64,000 nucleotides of DNA, taken from NCBI GenBank assembly GCA_036824505.1, contig DAITAA010000001.1:1-64000 (forward strand). The letters run 5' to 3'. Each line of letters starts with the position of its first letter. The stretch's first letter is position 1. Under the pieces are notes generated by a model. That model saw nothing but the letters and a program-made list of their open reading frames with translations, made no database searches and was not told where the DNA came from. Below are positions 26,191-34,247 of this stretch, piece after piece. The stretch is from SCUD01 sp036824505 (lineage in GTDB: Bacteria > Pseudomonadota > Gammaproteobacteria > Steroidobacterales > Steroidobacteraceae). The position numbers and the translations under genes are program-made.

Positions 26191-27479
26191 GCGCGGAACC
26201 GAGGGCGGCGACGCTGCTTGGGCGGATTGTGAATGTCCGGCCGTCCGAAGTGGCGGGGCTTGTCGCGGCATTTGCCTTTAACTTCCTGGTGTTCACCGCC
26301 TACTACATCCTCCGCCCGCTGCGCGACAGCATGGGCGTGACGGGCGGCGTGCACGCCCTTGACGACCTGTTCTGGTTCACATTTCTCGGCATGCTGCTTG
26401 CAGTTCCGTTGTTCGGCTGGATCAGCGGAAGGTACCTGCGCTCGTTGTTCCTGCCGTGGACCTACGTGTTCTTCATCGTCAATCTGCTGGCGTTCTGGGT
26501 CGTGTTTACCGCTCTCGAGGATGACACCTGGCCGGCGCGCGTGTTCTTCGTCTGGCTGAGCGTGTTCAACCTGTTCGTCGTGTCAGTGTTCTGGAGCTTC
26601 ATGGCCGACCTGTTCAACAAGGAACAGGCGGGACGCATGTTCGCCTTCATTGCCGGCGGCGCCAGCACCGGCGCGGTCATCGGGTCCGGTATCACGGCGT
26701 TCTTTGCCAAGGCGGTGGGTGACGTCAACCTGCTGCTGATTTCCGCCGCGATGTTGGCGGCCACGCTGTTCCTGATGCGCTACTTGCTGCACTGGAGCGC
26801 GCGCCGCGCAGACGAGGGCGAACGCATCGTTGAGCGCCCGATCGGGGGCAATCCGTTTGCCGGCATCACGCTGGTGCTGCGTTCGGGCTACCTGGCCGGC
26901 ATCGCATTGTTCGTATTCCTGATGGCGGCGGTGACGACTTTCCTGTACCTGCAGCAGGCCGCGCTGCTGGAAATCCATTTTCCTGACGGTTCGGAGCGTA
27001 CGGCATTTCTCGGCAAGATCGACTTCATCGTAAATCTGATCGCGCTGCTGTTGCAGCTGTTTGCGATAGGACGGCTGACCGCACGTCTTGGCGTAACGAC
27101 GATGCTGATCGCCGTGCCGGTGGTCGTCGCGGCGGGCTTTCTGCTGATCGCCGCCTCGCCTACTCTGGCAACGCTGGTCAGCGTCTATGTCGTGCGGCGC
27201 GTCGGGCAGTATGCGGTGACGCGGCCGAGCCTGCATATCCTCTACACCACGGTGGATCGCGCGGCGAAATACAAGGCGAAGAACTTCAACGATACCGTGA
27301 TTTATCGCGGCAGCGACGCCGTGGTTGCATCATTCCACGAGGCCGTCGTGAAGATGCTGTCGGTGGGGCTGGCCGGCATCGCCTGGCTGGGCGCAGGTGT
27401 AGCGGTGATCTGGGCGGTGATCGCGATTTTCCTGGGCCGCGCACATGAGCGCACGGTTCCGGTCACGCCGCCAGCGTGA
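26187..27479 (+). CDS. ATP/ADP-translocase-like (TlcA/NTT-related) or MFS membrane carrier
   Basis: The 430-residue protein has about 11-12 membrane helices. Its first helix carries FNFLVFTAYYILRPLRDSMG, close to the NTP/NTP antiporter signature, and it also has MADLFNKEQAGRMFAFIAGGA and a late DTVIYRGSDAVVASFHEA. It resembles the bacterial Npt/NTT-like branch of the MFS superfamily. True NTP exchange is known mainly in intracellular bacteria, so the substrate here may differ. It ends the oligopeptidase-VOC-carrier unit. Confidence 0.75.
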   Translation: MSAEPRAATLLGRIVNVRPSEVAGLVAAFAFNFLVFTAYYILRPLRDSMGVTGGVHALDDLFWFTFLGMLLAVPLFGWISGRYLRSLFLPWTYVFFIVNLLAFWVVFTALEDDTWPARVFFVWLSVFNLFVVSVFWSFMADLFNKEQAGRMFAFIAGGASTGAVIGSGITAFFAKAVGDVNLLLISAAMLAATLFLMRYLLHWSARRADEGERIVERPIGGNPFAGITLVLRSGYLAGIALFVFLMAAVTTFLYLQQAALLEIHFPDGSERTAFLGKIDFIVNLIALLLQLFAIGRLTARLGVTTMLIAVPVVVAAGFLLIAASPTLATLVSVYVVRRVGQYAVTRPSLHILYTTVDRAAKYKAKNFNDTVIYRGSDAVVASFHEAVVKMLSVGLAGIAWLGAGVAVIWAVIAIFLGRAHERTVPVTPPA

Positions 27480-29474
27480 TCAGTCCTTGAGCTCGAAGCG
27501 GACGCGCGCCGAGACGCGCTGATCGATGATAACGCCGTCGACTACTCGCGGCTCGTAGCGCCAGCGCGCCACGGATGCGAGCGCGGCGCGATCGAAGATG
27601 CCCATCGGCTCGGACGCGCGAACCGTCGCTTCGCGCGTGCTGCCGTCGCGGGCCACGGTGAATTCGATATCCACCCAGCCGGTGACGCCCCGTTCGAGCG
27701 CGCGCGGCGGATATACAGGGTTCACAAAATAGGTGCGGTGCAGCGCATTCTCCGGCAGCACCGCGGATACCGGCGGCCGTGGTGTCTTGATTGCCGCGCG
27801 CGCCTTCGCGATTTCGGTGGCTGCAGCCGCAACCGCCGCGGCGGGCGCACCGGCATCGTTGGCCGCCTGCAGCATGGTCTCCGCGTCACCGAAATTGCCA
27901 GCAGCGGCCAGGCGACCTGTTTCCTCGAGAGCCTTGCTGGCGAGCAGGGCGCTGGTCTCCTGCAGGCCTTCGTACGCGGGATCCGCGGCACGCAGCAGGT
28001 CCAGATAATGCCGGGCAGAATCTGCAGCAGGCTCGATCAGGCTGCCCTGGGCAATGCGCTGATTTGCGAGCGTGAACAGTCTGGCGTGGTCTTCGCGCAC
28101 ATTGTCAAGGCGGGCAAGTTCGATTTCGGAGCGCAGCTTGGCGATCCCGGGGCGATCGACCTCGAGCACGACGGCCTGATCCAGCCACTCTTCAGCCTCG
28201 TCGAGACGGTCTTCGTTCATGGCTTTACGCGCGTTGGCCTGCAGCATCGAGCCAAGTTCACCGACACTCTTCTGCAGGCCGGGATCCGCCGGATCGATGC
28301 GCCGCGCCGAGAGCAGGTAGGCATGCGCGCTGTCATTGCCACCGACCAGCTGATTGCTGCGCATGCGCTCATTAGCGAGCAGCACCAGCCCCTGTACGCG
28401 GCTCGCGTCGCCGCCCACGGCCGCTGATTCAGGCGTCACTGCAACAGGCGCACCCGCGGGACGCGGCGACTTGCCGGATGCCTCGCTACGCTCGCGTTCC
28501 CGCTCGAGCTGGGTCATGAAGAATGCGAGGCGCGGATGATCTGGCCGGGCAGCGCGCGCCGCATCCACGGCGCTCGTCAGGGTCACGAGATCCTGGTCCA
28601 TCAGGGCCTTCTCAGCCCGCGCCAGCAGTTCGTCCACCACCCGGTCGATGCCGCGCTCTGCGATTCGATTGCCCGGGTCGCGCGCAAGCACGGCACGGTA
28701 AAGCTCCAGAGCATTGCGTTCCGGCGGCTCGACGAGCTCGCCGCGGGCCAGCGCAAGACCGGCGGAATCCAGCAGCCTTTGCACCGTGGAATCGAGGCCC
28801 GCATCCGCCGCCACAGGCTGCCCGCTGGCGGTGTCCGGCGTACGGTCACCCGATCCTTCCCAGGGCTTCCAGATCGCCAGCAGGAAGACAATCAGGGCAA
28901 GCGGAATCAGCGGCAGGCCTCGGCGGAGCCAGCGCTGCATCCCGGCGCGATCAATCTTGACGGACGGGAGTACCAGCGCCTTCAGCTTCACCGAGGTCGC
29001 GCCGGTTTGGCGCGGTGTGGCAGCCGGCAACTCGGTGGCCCGCTGCTGGCGGCGCAGCGTGGCATCCACAAAATTGCGGATGCGGTCCGCAGAAGCCGGC
29101 TTGTGAAGAAAACGGAAGATGACGCCCTGGGAGATGAGCTCCGAGAGCTGGGCCTCATCATCGCGGCGGCCCGCCACGATGATCGAGATGTCCGGAAACT
29201 GCTCATGGATCCTGATGACGAACTCGCGGGTGTCGTGATCGGCCAGCGATGAATCGGCCAGCAGCACGGCATTGCCGGCGGCCACGAGCAGGTCGGCGGC
29301 GTGGCCTGGATCGTCGGCGCGCCAGACGCGGTGATTACCGGTAAGGCATTCGCGCGACAGTTCAATCAGCGCGGGATCGGCGGAAAGCACGACGACATTT
29401 GCGCCCGCAGCCGGCGACGACGAAATCGCGCGCTCTCCATTCGGCTTTTCGACGTTTGAATAGTCGATGTACAC
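27480..29474 (-). CDS. receiver-like / single-TM / TPR-like / TonB-C chimeric protein
   Basis: The 664-residue protein joins four regions. Residues ~26-145 look like a response-regulator receiver, with VVVLSADPAL, LLADSSLAD (Asp74) and FRFLHKP (Lys125). A basic linker leads to a membrane helix at ~186-203 (PLIPLALIVFLLAIWKPW). Residues ~230-560 are helical and rich in Ala and acidic residues, TPR-like. The last ~85 residues match the TonB C-domain (YFVNPVYPPRALERGVTGWV, VARWRYEPRV). The start is GTG at 29474. Topology would be cytosolic receiver and periplasmic TonB domain. It may link a signal to TonB-type contact with outer-membrane receptors. Confidence 0.8.
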   Translation of the reverse strand: MYIDYSNVEKPNGERAISSSPAAGANVVVLSADPALIELSRECLTGNHRVWRADDPGHAADLLVAAGNAVLLADSSLADHDTREFVIRIHEQFPDISIIVAGRRDDEAQLSELISQGVIFRFLHKPASADRIRNFVDATLRRQQRATELPAATPRQTGATSVKLKALVLPSVKIDRAGMQRWLRRGLPLIPLALIVFLLAIWKPWEGSGDRTPDTASGQPVAADAGLDSTVQRLLDSAGLALARGELVEPPERNALELYRAVLARDPGNRIAERGIDRVVDELLARAEKALMDQDLVTLTSAVDAARAARPDHPRLAFFMTQLERERERSEASGKSPRPAGAPVAVTPESAAVGGDASRVQGLVLLANERMRSNQLVGGNDSAHAYLLSARRIDPADPGLQKSVGELGSMLQANARKAMNEDRLDEAEEWLDQAVVLEVDRPGIAKLRSEIELARLDNVREDHARLFTLANQRIAQGSLIEPAADSARHYLDLLRAADPAYEGLQETSALLASKALEETGRLAAAGNFGDAETMLQAANDAGAPAAAVAAAATEIAKARAAIKTPRPPVSAVLPENALHRTYFVNPVYPPRALERGVTGWVDIEFTVARDGSTREATVRASEPMGIFDRAALASVARWRYEPRVVDGVIIDQRVSARVRFELKD

Positions 29475-29805
29475 GGTACCTTGGTTGTGACAAACCCGCG
29501 CAAAAACGCCGCGGCACCGGCTTGGAAGCCGGTGACGGACTGGCAGCGTCCATCCTTGGCAAAATCCGTCGTGGTGAATGAGACACAGGTCAAGATTCCG
29601 CCGTTGCCCGCGTGACGGAGTTCGAAAAAACCCATGACTTCCGGGACTTGCGGCAGACGCCTACAGGGGCAACCGGGGAAGGTTCCCGGGCGTTGCTCTG
29701 GCACCACAACCGTCGCGGATAAGCTGGTTTTCGCCGGATTATGTGAATCTCGACAGCGGCCCGAGCGCCCCGTAAGGTGGTCCGGCCCTGGGGGGTGGGC
29801 GCAGC
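29475..29805. other. 331-base divergent gap, no gene recognised
   Basis: This gap lies between the divergent TonB-chimera gene and the gene at 29806. It contains a perfect 9-bp hairpin (CACCGGCTT/AAGCCGGTG) at 29515-29534 and a shorter GC palindrome near 29690. I see no tRNA or clear riboswitch core; frames across it have no convincing start or family motif. Confidence 0.5.
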
Positions 29806-30279
29806 ATGCCGGGAGAACCGAGCATCAAGCATCAGATTGCATTCGTATCCAGCCTGCCAGCCGAGCATTACCACCAGCTCGAAGCGCTTCTGTTCTTCAA
29901 TGAGGGCCAGGATCGTGTCCGGCACGGCATCGTCACGGCCATCGACCGCTATGGCCCGCCGGAGATCGTCGTTGACGGAAACTCGTTGCGGGTAGGCGTC
30001 GCCGGCCCGGCAGAAGCCCAGTGCCTGTTCGCCGTTGAGCGTCACGGCAAGGTTGCAAGACCGGTCGGTGTCATCCTCTACGTGCGAGACAGCTTCGAGC
30101 GCATTACCGTTCTGCATCTGGTCGTCGCGCAGGCCTACGCGGCCGGCGGTCCGCGCGCCAAGTACAATCTGTTGCTGCGGCTGGTGCAGGCGGTCAAGCG
30201 GGTCGCACGCTGCACCTCCGGCATCCGCCATGTTGAAGTGCTCTATTCGCAGAACCGGCCGCGCGCAGCCTTTGCCTAG
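29806..30279 (+). CDS. protein of unknown function (157 aa)
   Basis: The protein has no signal peptide or membrane helix. Its readable features are HQIAFVSSLPAEHYHQLEAL, VDGNSLRVGVAG, RPVGVILYVRD, ITVLHLVVAQAYAAGG and a helix LLLRLVQAVKRVARCTSG followed by HVEVLYSQ. A strand-strand-helix order with LHLVVAQ and a long helix hints at a GNAT-like fold without clear motifs. The start is ATG 29806. Promoter sequence must lie in the gap upstream. Confidence 0.7.
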   Translation: MPGEPSIKHQIAFVSSLPAEHYHQLEALLFFNEGQDRVRHGIVTAIDRYGPPEIVVDGNSLRVGVAGPAEAQCLFAVERHGKVARPVGVILYVRDSFERITVLHLVVAQAYAAGGPRAKYNLLLRLVQAVKRVARCTSGIRHVEVLYSQNRPRAAFA

Positions 30280-30343
30280 CTAGCCTCGGATTCGCTCCTG
30301 CCGGCGGTTATGATGTAACCGAACCCCGAAGCAGGAGACCAGC

Positions 30344-30889
30344 ATGATTTCTATTGTCCGCCCGCTGCTTGCGGCCGCATTGCTGTTGCTCGCCGCGGTG
30401 CCCGCGGGAGCGAGCTCGCGCGAGGAACTCGATGCTGCAGTCCGTGAAGCGATCAATGAGCTCTACAAGCACTCCAGTGCGGCGAAAGAGCTGGCAGCCA
30501 GGGCGGCCGGCATGCTGGTGTTCCCGAAAGTCACGAAGGCCGGAATCGGGATCGGCGGCGAGTACGGCGAAGGCGCGCTCATCGTCGGCGGCAAGACGAT
30601 CAGCTACTACAACGTCGCCGCGGGCTCGATCGGCCTCCAGCTCGGCGTGCAGCAGAAGAGCCAGGTGATCCTGTTCATGAACGAGAGCGAACTCGCCAAG
30701 TTCAGGAAGAGCGAGGGATGGAAGGCGGGTGTGGATGGCAGCGTTGCGCTCGCGACCCTCGGTGCCGGCGGGCAGATCGACACCGAGACTTCCAAGAAGC
30801 CGATCATCGGATTCATCTTTTCGAACAAGGGCCTGATGTACAACCTGACGTTCGAAGGGTCGAAAATCTCGAAGATCGACAAGGACTAG
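30344..30889 (+). CDS. exported SYLF/YSC84-domain lipid-binding protein
   Basis: The 181-residue protein has a signal peptide ending VPAGAS, then a SYLF domain: AAGMLVFPKVTKAGIGIGGE, GEGALIVGGKTISYYNVAAG, SIGLQLGVQQKSQVILFMNE. SYLF domains bind phosphoinositides or other lipids; bacterial forms are periplasmic and of unknown role. GCAGGAGACC precedes the ATG. It overlaps the convergent DUF502 gene by four bases. Confidence 0.88.
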   Translation: MISIVRPLLAAALLLLAAVPAGASSREELDAAVREAINELYKHSSAAKELAARAAGMLVFPKVTKAGIGIGGEYGEGALIVGGKTISYYNVAAGSIGLQLGVQQKSQVILFMNESELAKFRKSEGWKAGVDGSVALATLGAGGQIDTETSKKPIIGFIFSNKGLMYNLTFEGSKISKIDKD

Positions 30890-31482
30890 GGCACCGGCCC
30901 GCCAGACAAACCTCCGGTCAGCACCAGGCGCATTGCGGTTTCGACCGGCATGTCGAGCTGCACGATGGCCGAACGCGGCACCAGCGCGGTGTAACCGCCG
31001 ATCTGGTAGCTCATCGGAAAATAGACCGCGACCAAGGCATCCTCTCGCTTCACGATGCCAAGTTCCGCGGCATCATCACGGGTCACGAATCCGATCAACC
31101 GCGCATCGCCGAAGCGGGCGAGCACCACCCGCTTCAGGTCGCGCCGCTTGCCATCCGCCGGTAGCAGCTTCGTGAAATCGCGGATTGCGCCGTAAATCGT
31201 CTTGACGACGGGGATGCGGTCGAGGAAACCCTCCCAGGCCGCGAACAGGCGCCGCACGATCAGCGCGTTCACCAGGGTGCCGGCCGCGAGCAGCAGCATG
31301 ACGGCTGCGACGATGCCCATTCCCGGGCGGTAATGCTCGGGCGGGATCACGAGCGTGATCACCTGCTGCAGCAAGGCCTCCGTTGAACTTCCGAGCCACC
31401 AGAGCAACCAGAGCGTCAGGCCGATTGGCAGGACCACCACGAGACCCCGCATCATGGCGCTGCGAAACTTGCGGAACATCAT
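30886..31482 (-). CDS. DUF502 membrane protein
   Basis: The 198-residue protein has two membrane helices (GLVVVLPIGLTLWLLWWLGS and GIVAAVMLLLAAGTLVNALI) followed by DRIPVVKTIYGAIRDFTKLL, the hallmark of DUF502. A cytosolic or periplasmic beta-rich tail contains PMSYQIGGYTALVPRSAI. Function unknown. The ATG at 31482 follows CGGAGATGG. Divergent from the exported protein at 31551. Confidence 0.88.
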   Translation of the reverse strand: MMFRKFRSAMMRGLVVVLPIGLTLWLLWWLGSSTEALLQQVITLVIPPEHYRPGMGIVAAVMLLLAAGTLVNALIVRRLFAAWEGFLDRIPVVKTIYGAIRDFTKLLPADGKRRDLKRVVLARFGDARLIGFVTRDDAAELGIVKREDALVAVYFPMSYQIGGYTALVPRSAIVQLDMPVETAMRLVLTGGLSGGPVP

Positions 31483-31550
31483 CCATCTCCGGGCGCGACC
31501 GGCTGCGCCAGGCCATTGAGGCGTGCATGATAGCGGCAGGAGGGCCGGAA

Positions 31551-32015
31551 ATGCGGCTGGTCGGTATTGCACTCGGTGCTTTGCTTGTGGCTGCGCCCGC
31601 GATGGCGCAGTTCATCGATCGTGATGCCGTGTTCGCGCGAGCGCGCGAGGTCGCGACGGCGACGCTTCCGGGTGTCGCAAGCGCCGACCTGGCGTTGTTC
31701 CACATCGCCTATGACCTGACGCTGCTCGAAACTGGTAATCCCGCCGGCGGATTCGAGGTAATCCTGCTGCTCAGGTCTTCGCGCGAAGTCATTCCGGCCC
31801 GGGATATTACTTCTGCGGCTCCCGATGCCGAGGCCGCCGCGAGGCTCGAGCTGCTGCTGGCGGGCGTCGAATACGGATACCATTACAGGACCGCGCAGGT
31901 ACGGTTTGCGGAACGGGGCGACGGAGCGGCTTCCGCCGAATTTTCCACGCTGCTTCTGAATCGCGATCCTGAAACAGCGCTTTCGGTAGTATCATCAGTA
32001 CAGGAAACAGACTAA
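31551..32015 (+). CDS. exported protein of unknown function (154 aa)
   Basis: A signal peptide (IALGALLVAAPAMAQ) is followed by a mixed alpha/beta domain with no recognised family: VATATLPGVASADLALFHIA, AGGFEVILLLRSSREV and GYHYRTAQVRF. AGGAGGG lies before the ATG at 31551. It begins a run of four + strand genes (dodecin, rhodanese and NhaA follow at short spacing). Confidence 0.7.
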   Translation: MRLVGIALGALLVAAPAMAQFIDRDAVFARAREVATATLPGVASADLALFHIAYDLTLLETGNPAGGFEVILLLRSSREVIPARDITSAAPDAEAAARLELLLAGVEYGYHYRTAQVRFAERGDGAASAEFSTLLLNRDPETALSVVSSVQETD

Positions 32016-32038
32016 AAACCGTTTGCAAGGAGCATGCC

Positions 32039-32242
32039 ATGACCGTCGCCAAAGTCTCTGAGATCAGCGCCAGTTCGGACAAGAGTTTCGACGATGCCAT
32101 CCGCCAGGGCCTTGCGCGTGCAAACAAGACGCTCAAGAACATTACCGGCGCCTGGATCGCTGACCAGGAAATCACGGTCGACAAGGGGAAAATCACCGGC
32201 TACCGGGTCCGGATGCGGATCACCTTCGTTCTGGAAGCCTGA
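32039..32242 (+). CDS. dodecin family flavin-binding protein
   Basis: The 67-residue protein is a clear dodecin: VAKVSEISASSDKSFDDAI, then ARANKTLKNITGAWI and ITGYRVRMRITFVLE. Dodecins form hollow dodecamers that store or buffer flavins, or coenzyme A in some species. AAGGAGCATGCC precedes the ATG. It lies four bases upstream of the rhodanese gene. Confidence 0.93.
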   Translation: MTVAKVSEISASSDKSFDDAIRQGLARANKTLKNITGAWIADQEITVDKGKITGYRVRMRITFVLEA

Positions 32243-32246
32243 ATCG

Positions 32247-32648
32247 ATGCGCCTGCTGGCGCTATTCGTCATCCTGGCACTGTCATGGACCGGGATGGCG
32301 CGAGCGGATGATTTCGCGCTCATCGAGCCGCAGGTACTGGCCGAGCGAATCGAATCCGCCGACCCGCAACTGCTCATTCTGGATGTGCGCAGCGCCGCCG
32401 AGTTCGACGCGGGCCACATCCCCGGCGCCGTCAACATCCCGCACGATACGATCGCCAGCCGGATGCCGGAGCTGGGGCCTGCGGGCGCGCGGGATGTCGT
32501 CGTCTATTGCCGCAGTGGGCGGAGATCAGCGCTCGCACTGGCGGCGTTGAAGGAGGCCGGATTCAGCCGGTTGTTCCATCTCGATGGCGACTATCTGCGC
32601 TGGAGCGAGGAAAGCCGGACCATCGTTAGCACGGCGGCCCAACCATAG
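32247..32648 (+). CDS. exported rhodanese-like domain protein
   Basis: The 133-residue protein has a signal peptide (ALFVILALSWTGMARA) and a single rhodanese domain: LLILDVRSAAEFDAGHIPGA, then NIPHD, and the active-site loop CRSGRRS with Cys88. It would hold a persulfide in the periplasm. The start at 32247 is the ATG directly before the signal peptide, four bases after dodecin. Confidence 0.9.
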   Translation: MRLLALFVILALSWTGMARADDFALIEPQVLAERIESADPQLLILDVRSAAEFDAGHIPGAVNIPHDTIASRMPELGPAGARDVVVYCRSGRRSALALAALKEAGFSRLFHLDGDYLRWSEESRTIVSTAAQP

Positions 32649-32673
32649 ATAATGCGCGCCGCAGGCCGACGCA

Positions 32674-33879
32674 GTGCTGCCGCGCACTGAGGCCCTGATC
32701 CAGCGCGCATTCGCCGCGCTCCAGGAGTTCCTGCGTCTGGAGGCCTCCGGCGGCCTGCTGCTGATGGCCGCCGCGGTGCTCGCGATGCTGGCGGCGAATT
32801 CGCCGTTCGCCGGCGCGTACAGCGCATTCATCAGCCAGCCGCTGGAAATCGACGCGGGCCCGCTTCACATCGCAAAGCCGCTGCTGCTGTGGATCAACGA
32901 CGGCTTGATGGCGGTGTTCTTCCTGCTGGTGGGGCTCGAATTGAAGCGCGAGTCGCTGGAGGGGCACCTTTCCAGCCGGGCCGAGGCAAGCCTGCCCGCC
33001 ATTGCGGCGATCGGCGGCATGGCGGCGCCAGCCGCAATCTACGCGTGGCTGAACTGGGGCGATCCGGTGGCGCTGAAGGGCTGGGCCATTCCGTCGGCCA
33101 CCGACATCGCTTTCGCGCTCGGTGTGCTGCTGCTCGTCGGCAAGCGCGTGCCCGCGGCTCTGAAGGCCTTCCTGCTGTCTGTTGCGATCTTCGATGACCT
33201 CGGGGCAATCATCATCATCGCCGCCTTTTATGCCGCGGATCTGTCGTTGCTCGCTCTTTCGATCGGCGCCGCACTCACGATCCTGCTCCTGATCCTGAAT
33301 CGCTCGGGCGTCACGCATCCGGCACCGTACCTCATCGCAGGATCCCTGCTGTGGCTCGCGCTGCTGAAGTCCGGCGTCCACGCGACGCTTGCCGGTGTAC
33401 TGCTCGCGATGTTCATCCCGCTGCGTGCGCCGGAGCGCCAGGCTGGCGAATCGCCATTGCACCGGCTGGAGCGGGCCTTGCATCCCTGGATCGCCTTCGG
33501 CGTGCTGCCGCTGTTCGCGTTCGCAAATGCCGGGGTGCCGGTGTCGGGCATCGCGGCGGCGCAACTGCTGCACCCCGTGACGCTCGGCATCGCCAGCGGG
33601 CTGTTTGTCGGAAAGCAGCTCGGCATCATGCTGGCCTGCTGGCTCGCGGTGCGCTTCGGGCTTGCCGCGCTGCCTCGCGACACGGACTGGGGGCTGCTCT
33701 ACGGCGTATCGCTGCTGTGCGGCATCGGGTTCACGATGAGCCTCTTCATTGCGTCACTCGCATTCGGGGCGGACAGCGGCGATTACTCCGGGCTGGAGCG
33801 AATTGGAATACTGTCGGGCTCGCTTGTCTCGGGAGTCGCCGGCTATCTCGTGCTGCGGCTGCAACTGAGGACCCGGTGA
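32674..33879 (+). CDS. nhaA: Na+/H+ antiporter NhaA
   Basis: NhaA exchanges sodium for protons across the inner membrane and sets cytosolic pH and Na+. The 401-residue protein has about 12 helices, INDGLMAVFFLLVGLELKRE, PSATDIAFALGVLLL and the paired aspartates in AIFDDLGAI. GTG at 32674 is the start. It overlaps the DUF2784 gene by four bases (GTGA). Confidence 0.96.
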   Translation: MLPRTEALIQRAFAALQEFLRLEASGGLLLMAAAVLAMLAANSPFAGAYSAFISQPLEIDAGPLHIAKPLLLWINDGLMAVFFLLVGLELKRESLEGHLSSRAEASLPAIAAIGGMAAPAAIYAWLNWGDPVALKGWAIPSATDIAFALGVLLLVGKRVPAALKAFLLSVAIFDDLGAIIIIAAFYAADLSLLALSIGAALTILLLILNRSGVTHPAPYLIAGSLLWLALLKSGVHATLAGVLLAMFIPLRAPERQAGESPLHRLERALHPWIAFGVLPLFAFANAGVPVSGIAAAQLLHPVTLGIASGLFVGKQLGIMLACWLAVRFGLAALPRDTDWGLLYGVSLLCGIGFTMSLFIASLAFGADSGDYSGLERIGILSGSLVSGVAGYLVLRLQLRTR

Positions 33880-34247
33880 TATACCTCGTCCTTGCCGACG
33901 CAGTCCTGGTCCTGCACCTCGCATTCATACTGTTCGTGGTGCTGGGCGGGCTGCTGGTGCTTCGCCACTCCCGGCTCATCTGGCTGCACCTGCCGATGGC
34001 GGCCTGGGGCGCCCTGATCGAGTTCTCCGGCTGGATCTGCCCGCTGACGCCAATGGAAATACGATTGCTGACGCTCGGTGGCGAAAAAGCCTACAGCGGC
34101 GATTTCATCGCTCATTACATCGTGTCTTTGATCTATCCGGAAGGGCTGACACGCGAACTGCAATTCCTGCTGGGCACGCTGGTGCTGGCGGTCAATGCAG
34201 CCGTCTATTTCCGGCTGTGGCAAAGGCGCCGAAGCGCGCCAGCCTAG
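33876..34247 (+). CDS. DUF2784 small membrane protein
   Basis: The 123-residue protein starts at a GTG overlapping the nhaA stop. It has three to four membrane helices and the DUF2784 pattern of LHLAFILFVVLGGLLVLRH and FSGWICPLTPMEIRLLTLGG. Function unknown. It is translationally coupled to nhaA. Its end overlaps the convergent DAK/DegV gene by four bases. Confidence 0.85.
   Translation: MIYLVLADAVLVLHLAFILFVVLGGLLVLRHSRLIWLHLPMAAWGALIEFSGWICPLTPMEIRLLTLGGEKAYSGDFIAHYIVSLIYPEGLTRELQFLLGTLVLAVNAAVYFRLWQRRRSAPA

Noticed and set aside
29475..29805. A c-di-GMP (GEMM) riboswitch before the TonB chimera
   Set aside because: The minus strand has a GGACGC-like stretch and a hairpin, but the GCAAACC and GACGCAAAGCC cores are missing.
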